DNA from: JAFNAG01 sp963739235
GTDB taxonomy: Bacteria > Acidobacteriota > UBA6911
Reading direction: 5' to 3'
DNA: 64,000 nucleotides
Assembly (NCBI GenBank): GCA_963739235.1
Contig: CAVTZY010000019.1
Coordinates: 1-64,000, forward strand
The number at the start of each line of letters is the position of its first letter. The first letter of the stretch is position 1. The position numbers were made by a program, and so were the translations under genes. The notes beneath the pieces were generated by a model, which had not been told where the DNA came from, searched no databases, and was given only the letters and a program-made list of their open reading frames with translations. Positions 55,194-64,000 of this stretch are shown piece by piece.

Positions 55194-55607
55194 TTAGAGC
55201 CGCTGGCCGATTTGAGTCGCGAACTGTTCGAAATCTTCGAGGCAATCTTGAAGGAGGGCGTGGATTCTGACGCGATCGACATCCAGGTAATCGTGCACCA
55301 AAATATTCCTTAACCCGGCCATAGGAGCGAGCCGTTGCACCAGGTCCGGCTGCAAATACCCGCTCTGGCCAAGAAGCCGGATTGCGTCCCGATACTCCTC
55401 TACAGCACCCAAACGGTCGTCAGCTACGATATGGTTACAGATGTCAAGGACAACCTGAATGGCCAATTGGAGATACCTCTCGACATTTCCAATCACAAAC
55501 GGGTCTTCGATGAACTCTTCACGCGGGCGGCCGCGCAGGATTCGCAACAGCCCGACGTACTCGCGCAACTTCCTGAGGCGCTTTGCGATCAGCACGAGAT
55601 CAGTCAA
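55194..55607 (-). CDS. hepT: HepT-like HEPN toxin (DUF86)
   Basis: A 137-aa HEPN protein of the DUF86/HepT family. The RNase motif R-x4-H-x-Y is present as RNILVHDY, and the helical context (YLQLAIQVVLDICNHIVAD) is normal. In MntA-HepT pairs the MNT protein modifies HepT near this motif and blocks its RNase activity. The gene overlaps mntA by eight bases. Confidence 0.88.
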   Translation of the reverse strand: MTDLVLIAKRLRKLREYVGLLRILRGRPREEFIEDPFVIGNVERYLQLAIQVVLDICNHIVADDRLGAVEEYRDAIRLLGQSGYLQPDLVQRLAPMAGLRNILVHDYLDVDRVRIHALLQDCLEDFEQFATQIGQRL

Positions 55608-56034
55608 AGTAGGTCCCCTTTGAGAGATGTTCTTTTATGGCGTGAACCTGAACTGCCAAAAACGGCTTGAAATCCAGAAACCTTCCGATGCGATCGGCCT
55701 CGAACGCCGCGCGTTGCCGTGGATCCCGATCCAGAAGCAGGATACCATGAGAGCAGATTTCGTAGGCCAGATGCACCGGCGCATTGTTGAGGACCACGAG
55801 ATCCACTCTTTCTGTGTGCAGGATCCCCATAGTGCGCGCGAGGTATTCGAGCCTGAGCCCAAAATAGCAGGATTCATTGATCGAAGCTTGGAACAAGACC
55901 GCGAGGTCAATGTCACTCATCCGTGTGTTTGTGCCGCGCGCGTGAGAACCAAACAGATAAACGGCAGCGAGAGCACTATCCGACTCGAGCGCCGCCCGGA
56001 GATTCTGCAATCGGCCGCTCCCAAAATTCTCCAT
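55600..56034 (-). CDS. mntA: MntA-like minimal nucleotidyltransferase antitoxin
   Basis: A 144-aa protein with the nucleotidyltransferase signature YLFGSHARGTNTRMSDIDLAV and a C-terminal helical part with KEHLSKGTYFD. It is the antitoxin partner of HepT (type VII pair). The start at 56034 (MENFGSG) gives the usual length; an earlier start at 56175 is without family sequence. Residues G-S...D-x-D appear intact. Confidence 0.88.
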   Translation of the reverse strand: MENFGSGRLQNLRAALESDSALAAVYLFGSHARGTNTRMSDIDLAVLFQASINESCYFGLRLEYLARTMGILHTERVDLVVLNNAPVHLAYEICSHGILLLDRDPRQRAAFEADRIGRFLDFKPFLAVQVHAIKEHLSKGTYFD

Positions 56035-56385
56035 TTTAGCAATATAGCAGGAAATCCAGGGAGGTCCAATACGTTTACCCAAATCGGTAACAGCCCCACT
56101 TTTTCTTCCAAGATAGGGAACGTCCCGCGGTTGTTCTCGATTTTCCTGTGAGATACATTTGTTCGGAATAGGCATATACTTGGCGAAAATGTCTGTTCTG
56201 GAATCTTCTTACAGTTATAAAAGCAGAGGAATGGCGGCCATGGGCATTGGCGGATTCTCGCGGCGGAAATCGAACCGGGTAGACCGCAAAGAATCTCAGC
56301 CGTTCTGTGCTGTTCACGATCCATGAGGATGGAAAGAGGGGCGAAAGGGGCAAATCGGTGACAGCCAGTTCGACGGTCCGCCAAA

Positions 56386-56737
56386 ATGAATAGCTTGCTC
56401 CCCAGTCTGATGGACCTGCGTTCCGCTTTGAGAATGCCGGCAAAGAATCCCGGCTTCACGGCTGCGGCGATCCTGGCCCTGGCGCTCGGCGTCGGCGCCA
56501 GCAGTTCGATCTTCAGCATCATCAACGAAGTCTTTCTGCGTCCCGTTCCACTCGCAAAAAATCAGCAGAGCCTCGTGGTGCTCGGCCGCACTCTGGACGG
56601 CCGTTCGATGGATGGTTTCACTCATCCGGGCTATCTGGATTACAGGGCCCAGAGCCACTCTTTCTCAGGCCTCATGGCCTGTCGCGGCGCTGAGATGAGC
56701 CTGGCAGGCGGCGATGGTGCGGTACGAATCCGCGAAC
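56386..56737 (+). pseudogene. MacB/FtsX-type permease N-terminal fragment
   Basis: MDLRSALRMPAKNPGFTAAAILALALGVGASSSIFSIINEVFLRPVPL is the standard N-terminus of acidobacterial duplicated permeases, followed by SLVVLGRT and THPGYLDYRAQSHSFSGLMA. The gene is cut at 56737 (within GAAC) by the IS91 element; the rest is not found after the element. Confidence 0.88.
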
Positions 56738-58669
56738 GAATAGGAAAAACGAGCTGCATTGTGACACGCGGGTAAGGTGTTTTGCCTCGCTCGCTACTTC
56801 CGATATGGGGGTCTTATGTCAACTTCCGGGCAAGTCGATCCCGAAATCCAGTCGGAATCACGTCCCCGCGAGGATTGTAATCCCAAAAGGGCCGTTGGGA
56901 TGCGGGATTTTTTGACAACTCTTCCTATAGGCCGGGGCAGATAAGCAACCCTCCACGCCGTCTTGCCTCGCGTCCCTCAGCAAAGACGCGCGCCGTTCTC
57001 CTCCAAATCCGTCGCGCACTCCTCGGTAATCGATGTTGCCGGGGCAATCGGCGGCGGCCTGGAGGGCAGGCCTAGGCACTCCAGGATGTTCTTGACCGCC
57101 GAAGGCGGATGGTTGGCGCACACGATCCGCATGCGCCCGCCGCAGCGATCGCATTCAAGGACGTCCAGCGACCAGACACGTTTCATGAGCTCGGCCCAGC
57201 TGTAATTCCGCGGCCGGCATTGGCCCTTGCGCTCCGAGTCTCCCGAGCCATCGGGAAAGTTCCCGCCTTTGTTCGAACAGCCCGGGTGCCGATTTTGATC
57301 AGGCTGCCCATACGGCGCACATTGTGGAACAACCATGCGCCTGAGGGCGGCGCACGGGGCCAGGATACCGTGATATCTCACCAGATTGAAACGGGGAGGC
57401 GGTACGAGCGCGGCCAGTCGGGCAACAAGATCCAAGGGCTCGAAAATGACGTGGGAGGTTCCGTCGCGCCAGCGGCGCTTCAAACGATATAGCAGCCTCC
57501 CGTCGGGCAAGGCCGTAAGACGCTCGGTGGCCAGAGGAGGGCGACCTGCATAGCGAAAGAGGTGCTCGAGACGCAGCCGGTTCCGGGCGGAAATGCCGAC
57601 CCCTGCATGAACGCTGAAGCCGGAAACCACGGCACAGCTCCGGCCGCTTCGTGCAGGAAGGTCTTCCACTTCAATCGCGTCGCCGACCCTCGAAAGCCGC
57701 GCGCCCGCGCGAGGGCCGGCCGCTACGAGCCCTGAGATCGAAGCTCCGTAGAGTTCTGCGAGCAACGGCTGGCTCTGAGGAAGCGCATCACTCTCATCAG
57801 CGCTCGTCTGCTGCCCCAGACCCCGCCGCTCCAAAAGCCGGACGACACCGCGGGAAACGCGTTCCGCGACCCTGGCGACCTCGGAGTCGCTGGGCGGGCC
57901 AACCCGACGGAATTCGAGGTTGCCCCCGTCGTCAGCGACATAGAGGCCATCGATCGCGAGCGTGTGGAAATGAACATTGAGATTCAGGGCGTCCCCGAAC
58001 CGCTGCACGAATGTGACGGCGCCGCATCTCGCCTTCCGGTCTGACGCAGGGATGCCTGCCCGGCGGCGGACCGACGCGAACACCGCGCGCACAAATACCT
58101 GAAGCACATCCCTGACGAGGCGGGCATCGTAGGCGAGGCGATATCGTAGCAAGTAAGGAAGGGACAGCACCCATTGCCGGACGGGAGCCTCGGGGAAAAC
58201 CCGATCCACGAGATGAGCAGCAGTGTCCGCCATGCGGCGGCCTCCGCATGATGGGCAGAAGGACCGGCCCTTGCACGAAAAAGGAACGAGCCGGTCCTGG
58301 TGACAATCATCGCAGTGTACGCGCACGAAGCCGTTCGCCAGGATGCCGCACTCAAGGAAAGACCGCAGTTCCTTTTCCACGAACCAGGGCACAGAGCGAT
58401 CGCGCTCGCGTTGCCGCGCCACGAACGTTTCCAGATGGCCTGCCACAGCACCATAAAGAACCGTCGCTTCAGGATTTCGAGGGACATACGTCGCAACGCT
58501 TTCGCAGACGGCGAGGTCCGGATCATCGGGCATGAAAGCGAAACTGCTGGATGCAGTTTCCTCCGGAGGAGGGAGGACAGGATACAGGTAGACTACTTCC
58601 ATGAATCAGACTCCTGCGGCCGGCAAGCCGCTGCCCATCTAACTGTCTGTCTCCGGATTTGAGCGGAAA
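56734..58669 (-). mobile_element. Complete IS91-family element (about 1.93 kb)
   Basis: Outer (3', ori) end at 56738 next to GAAC, and 5' end near 58669 where homology to the heads at 127 and 1578 stops (GAGCGGAAA). In element orientation the flank is GTTC, the known IS91-type target tetranucleotide. Coordinates include the GAAC flank (56734-56737). No target duplication, as expected for rolling-circle transposition. Confidence 0.85.
56977..58602 (-). CDS. IS91-family transposase (full length)
   Basis: A 541-aa rolling-circle transposase. N-terminal zinc sites (VHCDDCHQD, CKGRSFCPSCGG), HUH motif VHFHTLAID, the tyrosine region LEHLFRYAGRPPLATERL and a C-terminal zinc site (LECDRCGGRMRI) are all present. 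Two other copies at the left end of the window keep only the first third. The frame is open throughout, so the element may still be active and may have generated the fragments elsewhere in this window. Confidence 0.92.
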   Translation of the reverse strand: MEVVYLYPVLPPPEETASSSFAFMPDDPDLAVCESVATYVPRNPEATVLYGAVAGHLETFVARQRERDRSVPWFVEKELRSFLECGILANGFVRVHCDDCHQDRLVPFSCKGRSFCPSCGGRRMADTAAHLVDRVFPEAPVRQWVLSLPYLLRYRLAYDARLVRDVLQVFVRAVFASVRRRAGIPASDRKARCGAVTFVQRFGDALNLNVHFHTLAIDGLYVADDGGNLEFRRVGPPSDSEVARVAERVSRGVVRLLERRGLGQQTSADESDALPQSQPLLAELYGASISGLVAAGPRAGARLSRVGDAIEVEDLPARSGRSCAVVSGFSVHAGVGISARNRLRLEHLFRYAGRPPLATERLTALPDGRLLYRLKRRWRDGTSHVIFEPLDLVARLAALVPPPRFNLVRYHGILAPCAALRRMVVPQCAPYGQPDQNRHPGCSNKGGNFPDGSGDSERKGQCRPRNYSWAELMKRVWSLDVLECDRCGGRMRIVCANHPPSAVKNILECLGLPSRPPPIAPATSITEECATDLEENGARLC

Positions 58670-58855
58670 AATCTATGCCGGGACGTAGGATTGAACAAAT
58701 ATGCGGAGATCCCACCCAAGACAGCCGGCCAGATGTTGCTCGATCGAAATGAACCAATTCCTAGCAGAAGTTCGAACCAGTGACCGAGTACACGCAGGTG
58801 ATCCGCCATCGGACGTGCCGACCACACTCGAAAACACAAGAGGCACAGGTGACGT

Positions 58856-59317
58856 CTATTCGTGGGGCTTTCTGGGCTCGGACTTATTGGGCAGGTGGAG
58901 AGGTTCATTTGGATCGTAATGAAACACCTCGGTGCTTTTGCCGATCGGCGCAGCCCGTTGCTTGAGGGCGGCGATCCGCTGGTACACGTCGTCGGCCGCG
59001 GGTGGCCCTGATTCAACGCTCAAAACCTCTTTCTCCTCAGGGGGCGCTGCGGTGGGCATGTTTCCGTTTTTTTCTTTCAGGATCTGCGATTTCTGGATCT
59101 TGCCTTTCCGGCGGCTTCGGCGGCGCACGAAATCGTTGATCGTGCTGCGAGGTGCCTGAATGCCGCATTTTTCGGAGAGGATCTGTTCGATTTCGCGATA
59201 CGTCCTGCCTAGCTTTCGGAGTTGATCGATGAGCTCGCTGTAGGGCTCCAAACGGGAGCGTAGCTGCCTGGCGGGAAGGGCATTGAGAATGGATCGAATC
59301 TGCTGCTCATTCATCAT
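58856..59317 (-). CDS. Plasmid/ICE-type HTH protein
   Basis: About 153 aa with an N-terminal DNA-binding part: RSRLEPYSELIDQLRKLGRTYREIEQILSEKCGIQAPRSTINDFV. This style of HTH is frequent in small proteins of plasmid and conjugative regions. The C-terminal half is charged and Pro-rich, probably disordered. It lies after the relaxase genes on the same strand; 59333-59493 between it and the next gene shows nothing. Confidence 0.65.
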   Translation of the reverse strand: MMNEQQIRSILNALPARQLRSRLEPYSELIDQLRKLGRTYREIEQILSEKCGIQAPRSTINDFVRRRSRRKGKIQKSQILKEKNGNMPTAAPPEEKEVLSVESGPPAADDVYQRIAALKQRAAPIGKSTEVFHYDPNEPLHLPNKSEPRKPHE

Positions 59318-59493
59318 GGATCCTTGAATCAATCCCCAAACATCGCAAAGTCGGCGCCGGACAAGCGCCGGATGGCCCCCGGACAGAACGCCGAGACATG
59401 CGGGCGGCTCCTGACAAAGGCAATCCTCAGCCGAAGGCTAAGGGATGGTGTCTGCCTCATGACTTCTCCGCGATGTGCATCCATACGCCCGGA

Positions 59494-59814
59494 TCACTCC
59501 ACCATGCGGACTGAAATCGACGTGATTCGCGGCACGGGGTCAGTGCCAAATCGATCGGCTCTCATGGGCTCCCGCAACAGGCTCACCCGCAGGCCGGACA
59601 GATCTGCAAGCAACGCGCCAAGGCCGGCGCCCTTGACCACGACTTCATGGGTCGCAAAAAAGAGCTGGATCTCGTCACTGTTGCCCTCAGCATAAAGGAA
59701 TTGGCTCCAGGGGAGCACGAAGGTGCGCTTCAGGAGCCGGATCTCCATGCTCGCCGGCCGGTCGTGTTCGTTCGCAATCCAGGGTTTGCTGTTACCGATC
59801 GAAGTCGAGATCAC
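59494..59814 (-). CDS. Hypothetical protein downstream of the relaxase
   Basis: A 106-aa frame overlapping the relaxase stop by 23 bp. Segment MEIRLLKRTFVLPWSQFLYAEGNSDEIQLFFATHEVVVKGAGL suggests a small beta-rich protein; the true start may be 59748. Not recognised. Confidence 0.5.
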   Translation of the reverse strand: MISTSIGNSKPWIANEHDRPASMEIRLLKRTFVLPWSQFLYAEGNSDEIQLFFATHEVVVKGAGLGALLADLSGLRVSLLREPMRADRFGTDPVPRITSISVRMVE

Positions 59815-62677
59815 AGGACGCCTCCATTATCGGTGCAGGTTTAATCACCGGCTTCTGTTCCATCTCGGGTTCAGGTTTCATTACGTTCTTGTGTTCTTCC
59901 CAGGGGTTGACTCCAGGTGCGAATTCATGTTCCGTCTCTGGTTTCTGCATCGAAGGCGCCGGCGCAATCCTCAGCTGCTCCCATTGCCGGTGCACGTACA
60001 GGGCCGCGTGCCTTACAAGCCGGCAGGCTGCCTCAAATCCTCGATAGAGTCCTGGTCTCAAACCGGGCTGCAACCTCCGCGCAAGCTCTGATGCCGACTG
60101 CCGGGCACCGGATCGAGCCACGGACTCGCGAAGCGATTCCTTGTCGCTCGTAATCACCTGGACGCTCTCTCTGCCGCGCGATGCGGCGACGTAAAACAGC
60201 TCCTTCCGCATGCCGTCGGCCGAGATAATCACCGAATCCACGGATTTCCCCTGGCTCCGATGCGCGGTAACCCCGTATCCGTGAGTGAACTGCCTGAAGT
60301 CGTCCGGCAGGATGCGTCCGTCCACAAGGTGCACCCGTTTCCGGGAATCGATCCGGTCCACGGTGACTACCTCACCGTTGACGGCACGAAACCCAGCCTC
60401 CTGCCGGTTGACGGTGAGCAGGAGTTTATCCCCGGCAGCGATTTCAAGATCGTGCTGTTCACAGACGTCGAAGCTCTTCGCCTGCCTGGCGGTTAGCAGC
60501 CGCTCCTCTCCCGAAGAGTTCCGAACCGTCACGCCTTGGCTCGTCACTTGCGCAACTTCCATTGACTCGTTCTTTCTGATTCCCTTGACCGCGCGGTGAA
60601 ACACGAGGATCTGGCCCGGGCGGAAGTTGCCAAGGTCACGCTTCTGTGCCGTGGTCCAGTTCAGAGAAACGATCTTTCCGACCTGAACGCCCTGGCCGAG
60701 CTTTCCTGAGCGTTTCCGGTCTGTCCGGATCGCTTCCGTGACGCGGTCGATCTCTTCATGAGTGGCGCACACAGCAAGGGCTGTCCGGCCCTTTTCCTCG
60801 GCTTCGGCAAAGGCCTGTGCCACCGCCTGCGGACGATCGAGCCAGGTCACCTCACGCACGGCGCCCATGGATTCTAGCTTGCCGAGACCCCGGTCCGGGT
60901 CGCGCCGCAGTTCCTTGATGGCCTCGCGATAGTCTTGCGTGATCTGTCGCTTTACCTGCTGCAACTCCACGCTCTGCAGGCGTGATTCCTTCTCCAGGAT
61001 GCGAAGAGCATCGCAGGCTTCGACGCTCTGGATCTGTTTCGTATCGCCGCTGAAGACGATTCGTGCGCAGTGTAGGTTGGCCAGCCGCAGCAACTCCCAC
61101 ATCTGGCGCCCGGAGACCATGCCGGCTTCGTCGACGATTACGACCTGATTGGTCAACCGGGCCTGGAGATTTCCGTCCTGCAGGAGCCGTTCGATGGTGA
61201 CCGCGTCCTTGAACCCGACTTTGAGTAATTCTTCGACAGCGCTCCGCGTTGGAGCCACGGCAAGCAGCTTTTGCCCGGACTCGATCAGCACTCGCCGCAG
61301 CTCCGCGAGAGTCGCCGTCTTGCCGGTCCCGGCGGCGCCACGGACGTTAACGGCGCGATCACGCGAGTCGAGTACGAACTCCACAACCCGCCTCTGTTCC
61401 TGGTTTAGTCGGGCCGCAGGTCCAAACTGAAGGCTTCCGCCCAGCCGGGTACAGGCGCCGATGCCGCGATTGATGAAATCGATCATCTCACGTTCACGCC
61501 GGAGGCTTGCGTTCGTAGCAATCTCACCGCCGGAGCGTAGGATCGATGCTGAGGATTCTTCAAGGGCAAGCGAGCTCTTCAATTCCTGGTAGCTGATTCT
61601 GCCGCGGCCATGCCGGAGAGCTTCGGTGAGGATCTCATGATCCCGTGCGACCGACACTCGCTCAAAAACATGATCCTTGGCATATTGAAGCGAAAGCTCG
61701 CTATGGTCGAGTGCGATCTCGGCAGCGCGTGCTTTTGCAGCCAGGTTGTTCAACAGTGGGGCCTCGTCAGAACTCAGGCGAGCGCGTTGGAACGCCTTGA
61801 CTGCTTCCGTGGATATCTCGTGCAGCTTGTCGGCGCGGGAATCGCGAACGAGGACGGCGATTTCATTATCGGTAGGCGGGCGCCCCTTTTCTTCAATGAA
61901 ACGGTTGACGGCTTCGTCCCGCTGCCGGCTGCGCTGGCTGAAACTTTTCAGGATTTCGTCGGGCACCCCCCTGATCTCGAAGCCGCGGTCCCGGCCCTTA
62001 CCATCCCGCCGGTTCTCGATCTCATAACCGAGCTGCCGCGCTTCTCGTGCGAGCGCATTGCGATAGACCTCGGTCAGATAGGACCGCCGTTCATAAATGC
62101 CCGATGCCTGCAACGCTTTCCAGCGCCCCTCGATGTTGTCGTAAGTAAGGTTTGCGGCTACCGCGTGCGTGTGAAGCTGCGGATCCAACTCACGACTGGT
62201 GTCATGGTGATAAACGGCGACTACCAGGTTCCCCGTCGCGCGATCCTGATTGGCTCCCTTTTTTCGGATCCGGGCGGCGGCATTCAGCTCCAGTTCGTGC
62301 AGAGCTTCGGCCACCGCCCGCTGGTGAGCCTCGATGAGGCGCGCGTCACCGCCCGGACCGGCGAGCACGGAAACGGATTTCGGAGCCGAGATAGTGAAGT
62401 CGTACAGATGTCGGCCATGCGATTTCCGTGTACCATCTGCACCGATCCGGTCGGCGCTCCGGCGCTGGCGCAGGAACTCGCCTGTTTTGGGATCAAGCCC
62501 CTGGCGCAATGCCTCGAAATCAACCGGTTTCACTTCACCGCCGATTCCGAGCAACTCTGCGCCCTGCCCACACCAACGGCCGATGACGCGTTCTCCTTCG
62601 GCGTAGTAGTCGCTGTGCTCGAGGTGCCGGGAGGAATACTCCTTCCCGTTAGACATGGCTCGAATGGTGAGCATCAA
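59792..62677 (-). CDS. MobF-family conjugative relaxase (TrwC/TraI type)
   Basis: A 961-aa relaxase-helicase that nicks oriT and unwinds DNA for transfer. The relaxase domain has two candidate catalytic tyrosines (DYYAEGE, about 23-25), LYDFTISAPKSVSV and the metal-binding HHDTSRELDPQLHTHAV triad (about H158, H169, H171). The helicase half has Walker A GAAGTGKT and Walker B VIVDEAGM, GDTKQIQS and HGYGVTAHRSQGKSVD. The C-terminus is Pro/Glu-rich. It starts at MMLTIRAM; the second Met is an alternative. Intact. No coupling protein or T4SS gene is visible before the window ends. Confidence 0.93.
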   Translation of the reverse strand: MMLTIRAMSNGKEYSSRHLEHSDYYAEGERVIGRWCGQGAELLGIGGEVKPVDFEALRQGLDPKTGEFLRQRRSADRIGADGTRKSHGRHLYDFTISAPKSVSVLAGPGGDARLIEAHQRAVAEALHELELNAAARIRKKGANQDRATGNLVVAVYHHDTSRELDPQLHTHAVAANLTYDNIEGRWKALQASGIYERRSYLTEVYRNALAREARQLGYEIENRRDGKGRDRGFEIRGVPDEILKSFSQRSRQRDEAVNRFIEEKGRPPTDNEIAVLVRDSRADKLHEISTEAVKAFQRARLSSDEAPLLNNLAAKARAAEIALDHSELSLQYAKDHVFERVSVARDHEILTEALRHGRGRISYQELKSSLALEESSASILRSGGEIATNASLRREREMIDFINRGIGACTRLGGSLQFGPAARLNQEQRRVVEFVLDSRDRAVNVRGAAGTGKTATLAELRRVLIESGQKLLAVAPTRSAVEELLKVGFKDAVTIERLLQDGNLQARLTNQVVIVDEAGMVSGRQMWELLRLANLHCARIVFSGDTKQIQSVEACDALRILEKESRLQSVELQQVKRQITQDYREAIKELRRDPDRGLGKLESMGAVREVTWLDRPQAVAQAFAEAEEKGRTALAVCATHEEIDRVTEAIRTDRKRSGKLGQGVQVGKIVSLNWTTAQKRDLGNFRPGQILVFHRAVKGIRKNESMEVAQVTSQGVTVRNSSGEERLLTARQAKSFDVCEQHDLEIAAGDKLLLTVNRQEAGFRAVNGEVVTVDRIDSRKRVHLVDGRILPDDFRQFTHGYGVTAHRSQGKSVDSVIISADGMRKELFYVAASRGRESVQVITSDKESLRESVARSGARQSASELARRLQPGLRPGLYRGFEAACRLVRHAALYVHRQWEQLRIAPAPSMQKPETEHEFAPGVNPWEEHKNVMKPEPEMEQKPVIKPAPIMEASCDLDFDR

Positions 62678-62734
62678 TCCAATTCCTATTTCTCACTCTT
62701 GGATTTGACCGGGGGCGTTGATGCGCTCGACCTT

Positions 62735-63436
62735 TTAGACCGGTTGATCCAGCTGATGCATGAAGAGAGCGCCGGCAAAAAAGCCCAGCACCAGCGCTAC
62801 CACCGTGAGCACGAACACCGACCACCAGTACTGCGCGCGGAAACCGGTCGACAGTTGCCTTGCCGCCCGGCCGGCTGAGTCTGCAGCCCTGACAATTGCC
62901 TGATCCAAGCTGATGATGGCTTCGCCCGCTTTCTTGACGGCGCCGCGATAGGAACTGCCAAGATCATCGGCGGCGGCAGCGAACTGTCCGTTTGTCTCTT
63001 TGATCCGATTCGCGATCGCTCCGAGCCTGGCCGCGGTGTCGGGAATCGTTGATTTGATGAAGGCTTCCTGCAGCTTCTTGTCGATTTCGGCCACGATCGT
63101 CTCGGGGGAAAGCCCGGCCGCGATAAACCCGGGCAGCTGCAGAAGCCGCTGGTCAAGCCGCTCCAGAGATGACTTATTGTCCTGGAACGACCTTTCCAGC
63201 CGCTCGATCTTGCCCGAGAAGAGTTTGTCCAGCTGCTCGCGTTCCTTAACGACCCGTTCCGGTACCTGCTCCATCAGCAGTGTCAGAAACTGCATAGCGC
63301 GCAGAATCCGGAGCATCTCGTCGTTTTCCGGAAGCGAGCGGCAATGCCTCAGCTCCTTGTAGTATTCCGACCTCACCTCGAGCGGGAGCATGGCGCCGAT
63401 GCGGTCAATCAGGTCCGGTTTGGCCGCATCGGTCAT
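62735..63436 (-). CDS. Membrane-anchored coiled-coil protein of the mobilization region
   Basis: A 233-aa protein with a long helical region (residues about 60-195) and a single C-terminal transmembrane helix (WWSVFVLTVVALVLGFFAGALFM). Its position between the relaxase and the next gene, with the stop 57 bp before the relaxase start and a four-base overlap with the upstream gene, suggests a transfer-associated role. Not recognised. Confidence 0.65.
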   Translation of the reverse strand: MTDAAKPDLIDRIGAMLPLEVRSEYYKELRHCRSLPENDEMLRILRAMQFLTLLMEQVPERVVKEREQLDKLFSGKIERLERSFQDNKSSLERLDQRLLQLPGFIAAGLSPETIVAEIDKKLQEAFIKSTIPDTAARLGAIANRIKETNGQFAAAADDLGSSYRGAVKKAGEAIISLDQAIVRAADSAGRAARQLSTGFRAQYWWSVFVLTVVALVLGFFAGALFMHQLDQPV

Positions 63437-64000
63437 GGCAGGAGCAGCTCCTTCACGGTATCGATCTCGGCGAACATCCGTCGGCGGTAGCTCTGTGCTC
63501 TCATGATGAGCGATGACCTTTCCAGCTCGGGCGCCGGAGTCTTCCGTTCGGCTACCAACCCAAGGGTGACGCCGTGGTTGCGGGTTGCGTTTTCCAGCTC
63601 CGGCAAACGGTAATCCATCCGGACCACAGCCGGATGGAAAAGTCGCCGGAACTCCTCAGCCTGGTGGCTTTCGCGCCAGTAGGTGAACCCAGCGTGCTCG
63701 GTGATGCTGTTTTCGACCACAAGATAGGTCACCCGGTTCTGAAGGTTCGCAGCCCAGGCAAGGACGCTTTCGACGCTGGCCGGATCGGACGTGACGATGC
63801 CGACAGCGGTAAAGAGAATACCGGCATTTTTGACGTCCTCGTACATCCGCTCAAACCAGTCGTAGGTGACCTGGCCCGAACCGGAACCCATGTCGGCCAG
63901 AATCACCGGGGGGCCGTCCATGAGGCAATCCACAAAGCCGTCGAGCCCGGCAGGCGTGTGAATGTTCAGCTTGGGCGCCCGGCTGCCGTAAAAGTGCGCG
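63433..64000 (-). CDS. Partial ATPase-like protein of the mobilization region (5' end outside)
   Basis: The frame is open to the window edge; the visible part reads PPVILADMGSGSGQVTYDWFERMY and FTAVGIVTSDPASVESVLAWAANLQN, then VTYLVVENSITEHAGFTYWRESHQ. This looks like the core of a ParA/MinD-like or related P-loop protein (an Asp-bearing strand ILADMGSG, then VTSDP and VVENS); the Walker A motif would lie upstream. It overlaps the next gene by four bases. Complete identity cannot be settled here. Confidence 0.55.
   Translation of the reverse strand, partial: AHFYGSRAPKLNIHTPAGLDGFVDCLMDGPPVILADMGSGSGQVTYDWFERMYEDVKNAGILFTAVGIVTSDPASVESVLAWAANLQNRVTYLVVENSITEHAGFTYWRESHQAEEFRRLFHPAVVRMDYRLPELENATRNHGVTLGLVAERKTPAPELERSSLIMRAQSYRRRMFAEIDTVKELLLP

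Noticed and set aside
61610..62878. 422-aa plus-strand open frame
   Set aside because: Mirror of the relaxase gene on the other strand; no domain, and the relaxase is certain.
1..64000. CRISPR array, rRNA or complete tRNA gene
   Set aside because: No regularly spaced repeats, no rRNA motifs and only 3' halves of tRNAs were found.

Overview
The window looks like a heavily rearranged accessory region of an Acidobacteriota genome (inference). Supporting signs are a TIGR03435-family protein, remnants of MacB/FtsX-type permeases of the kind abundant in Acidobacteria, a Ser/Thr kinase with RDD membrane segments, a TolB/TPR-type kinase remnant, PEP-CTERM proteins and a secreted TonB-box protein. 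No rRNA, complete tRNA or CRISPR array was seen. Gene remnants, insertion sequences and toxin-antitoxin pairs dominate; few ordinary housekeeping genes are present.

Layout. 0.1-1.6 kb: two truncated IS91-family transposase heads in inverted orientation. 1.6-3.5 kb: two tRNA 3'-end attachment remnants and a P4-type tyrosine integrase. 3.5-5.1 kb: a VapBC pair, a RadC remnant and a zinc-ribbon protein. 5.3-10.8 kb: ordinary-looking genes (TIGR03435, TonB, a secreted protein, FKBP, YjbQ, a GspG-like protein). 10.9-12.4 kb: an AbiE pair whose toxin looks damaged. 12.7-15.3 kb: an IS91-like unit with its own tyrosine recombinase. 15.3-18 kb: small genes, a broken serine hydrolase and the tail of a GH94/cyclic-glucan-synthase gene, joined through an IS91 end.

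18.1-28.1 kb is the most interesting block. It has a 1592-aa DUF4011-helicase-nuclease-DUF3320 protein (the architecture of HheA-type defence proteins), an FRG-domain protein, and a tightly overlapping three-gene operon: an HTH protein with a large unknown domain, a nucleoside-deoxyribosyltransferase-fold protein, and an ImmA/IrrE-like metalloprotease. I propose this operon as a candidate undescribed defence or stress-response system.

28.4-33 kb: two broken GH94 pieces surround a three-gene TIGR04255 module and are followed by a DUF433/DUF5615 pair. 33.6-36.7 kb: a permease remnant, an unknown two-gene unit and another IS91 end. 37-42.2 kb: an unrecognised 520-aa gene, then an integron-type cassette cluster without an integrase in the window (HEPN nuclease, membrane protein, tyrosine phosphatase, with attC-like sites). 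One cassette is split by an IS3-family element that occurs again at 42.3-44.0 kb. 44.2-50.2 kb: an IS91 tail, PEP-CTERM and lipoprotein genes, and kinase and permease remnants. 50.3-54.9 kb: a large kinase gene split cleanly by an ISAzo13-type element. 55.2-56.0 kb: a MntA/HepT pair. 56.7-58.7 kb: an apparently complete IS91-family element, whose outer end is repeated as short fragments at 17.2, 36.3 and 47.6 kb. 58.9-64 kb: a mobilization region with a MobF (TrwC/TraI) relaxase, running off the window.

The integrase, tRNA-end remnants, relaxase, integron cassettes and defence genes suggest a genomic island or degraded integrative/conjugative element repeatedly reshaped by rolling-circle IS91-type transposition.
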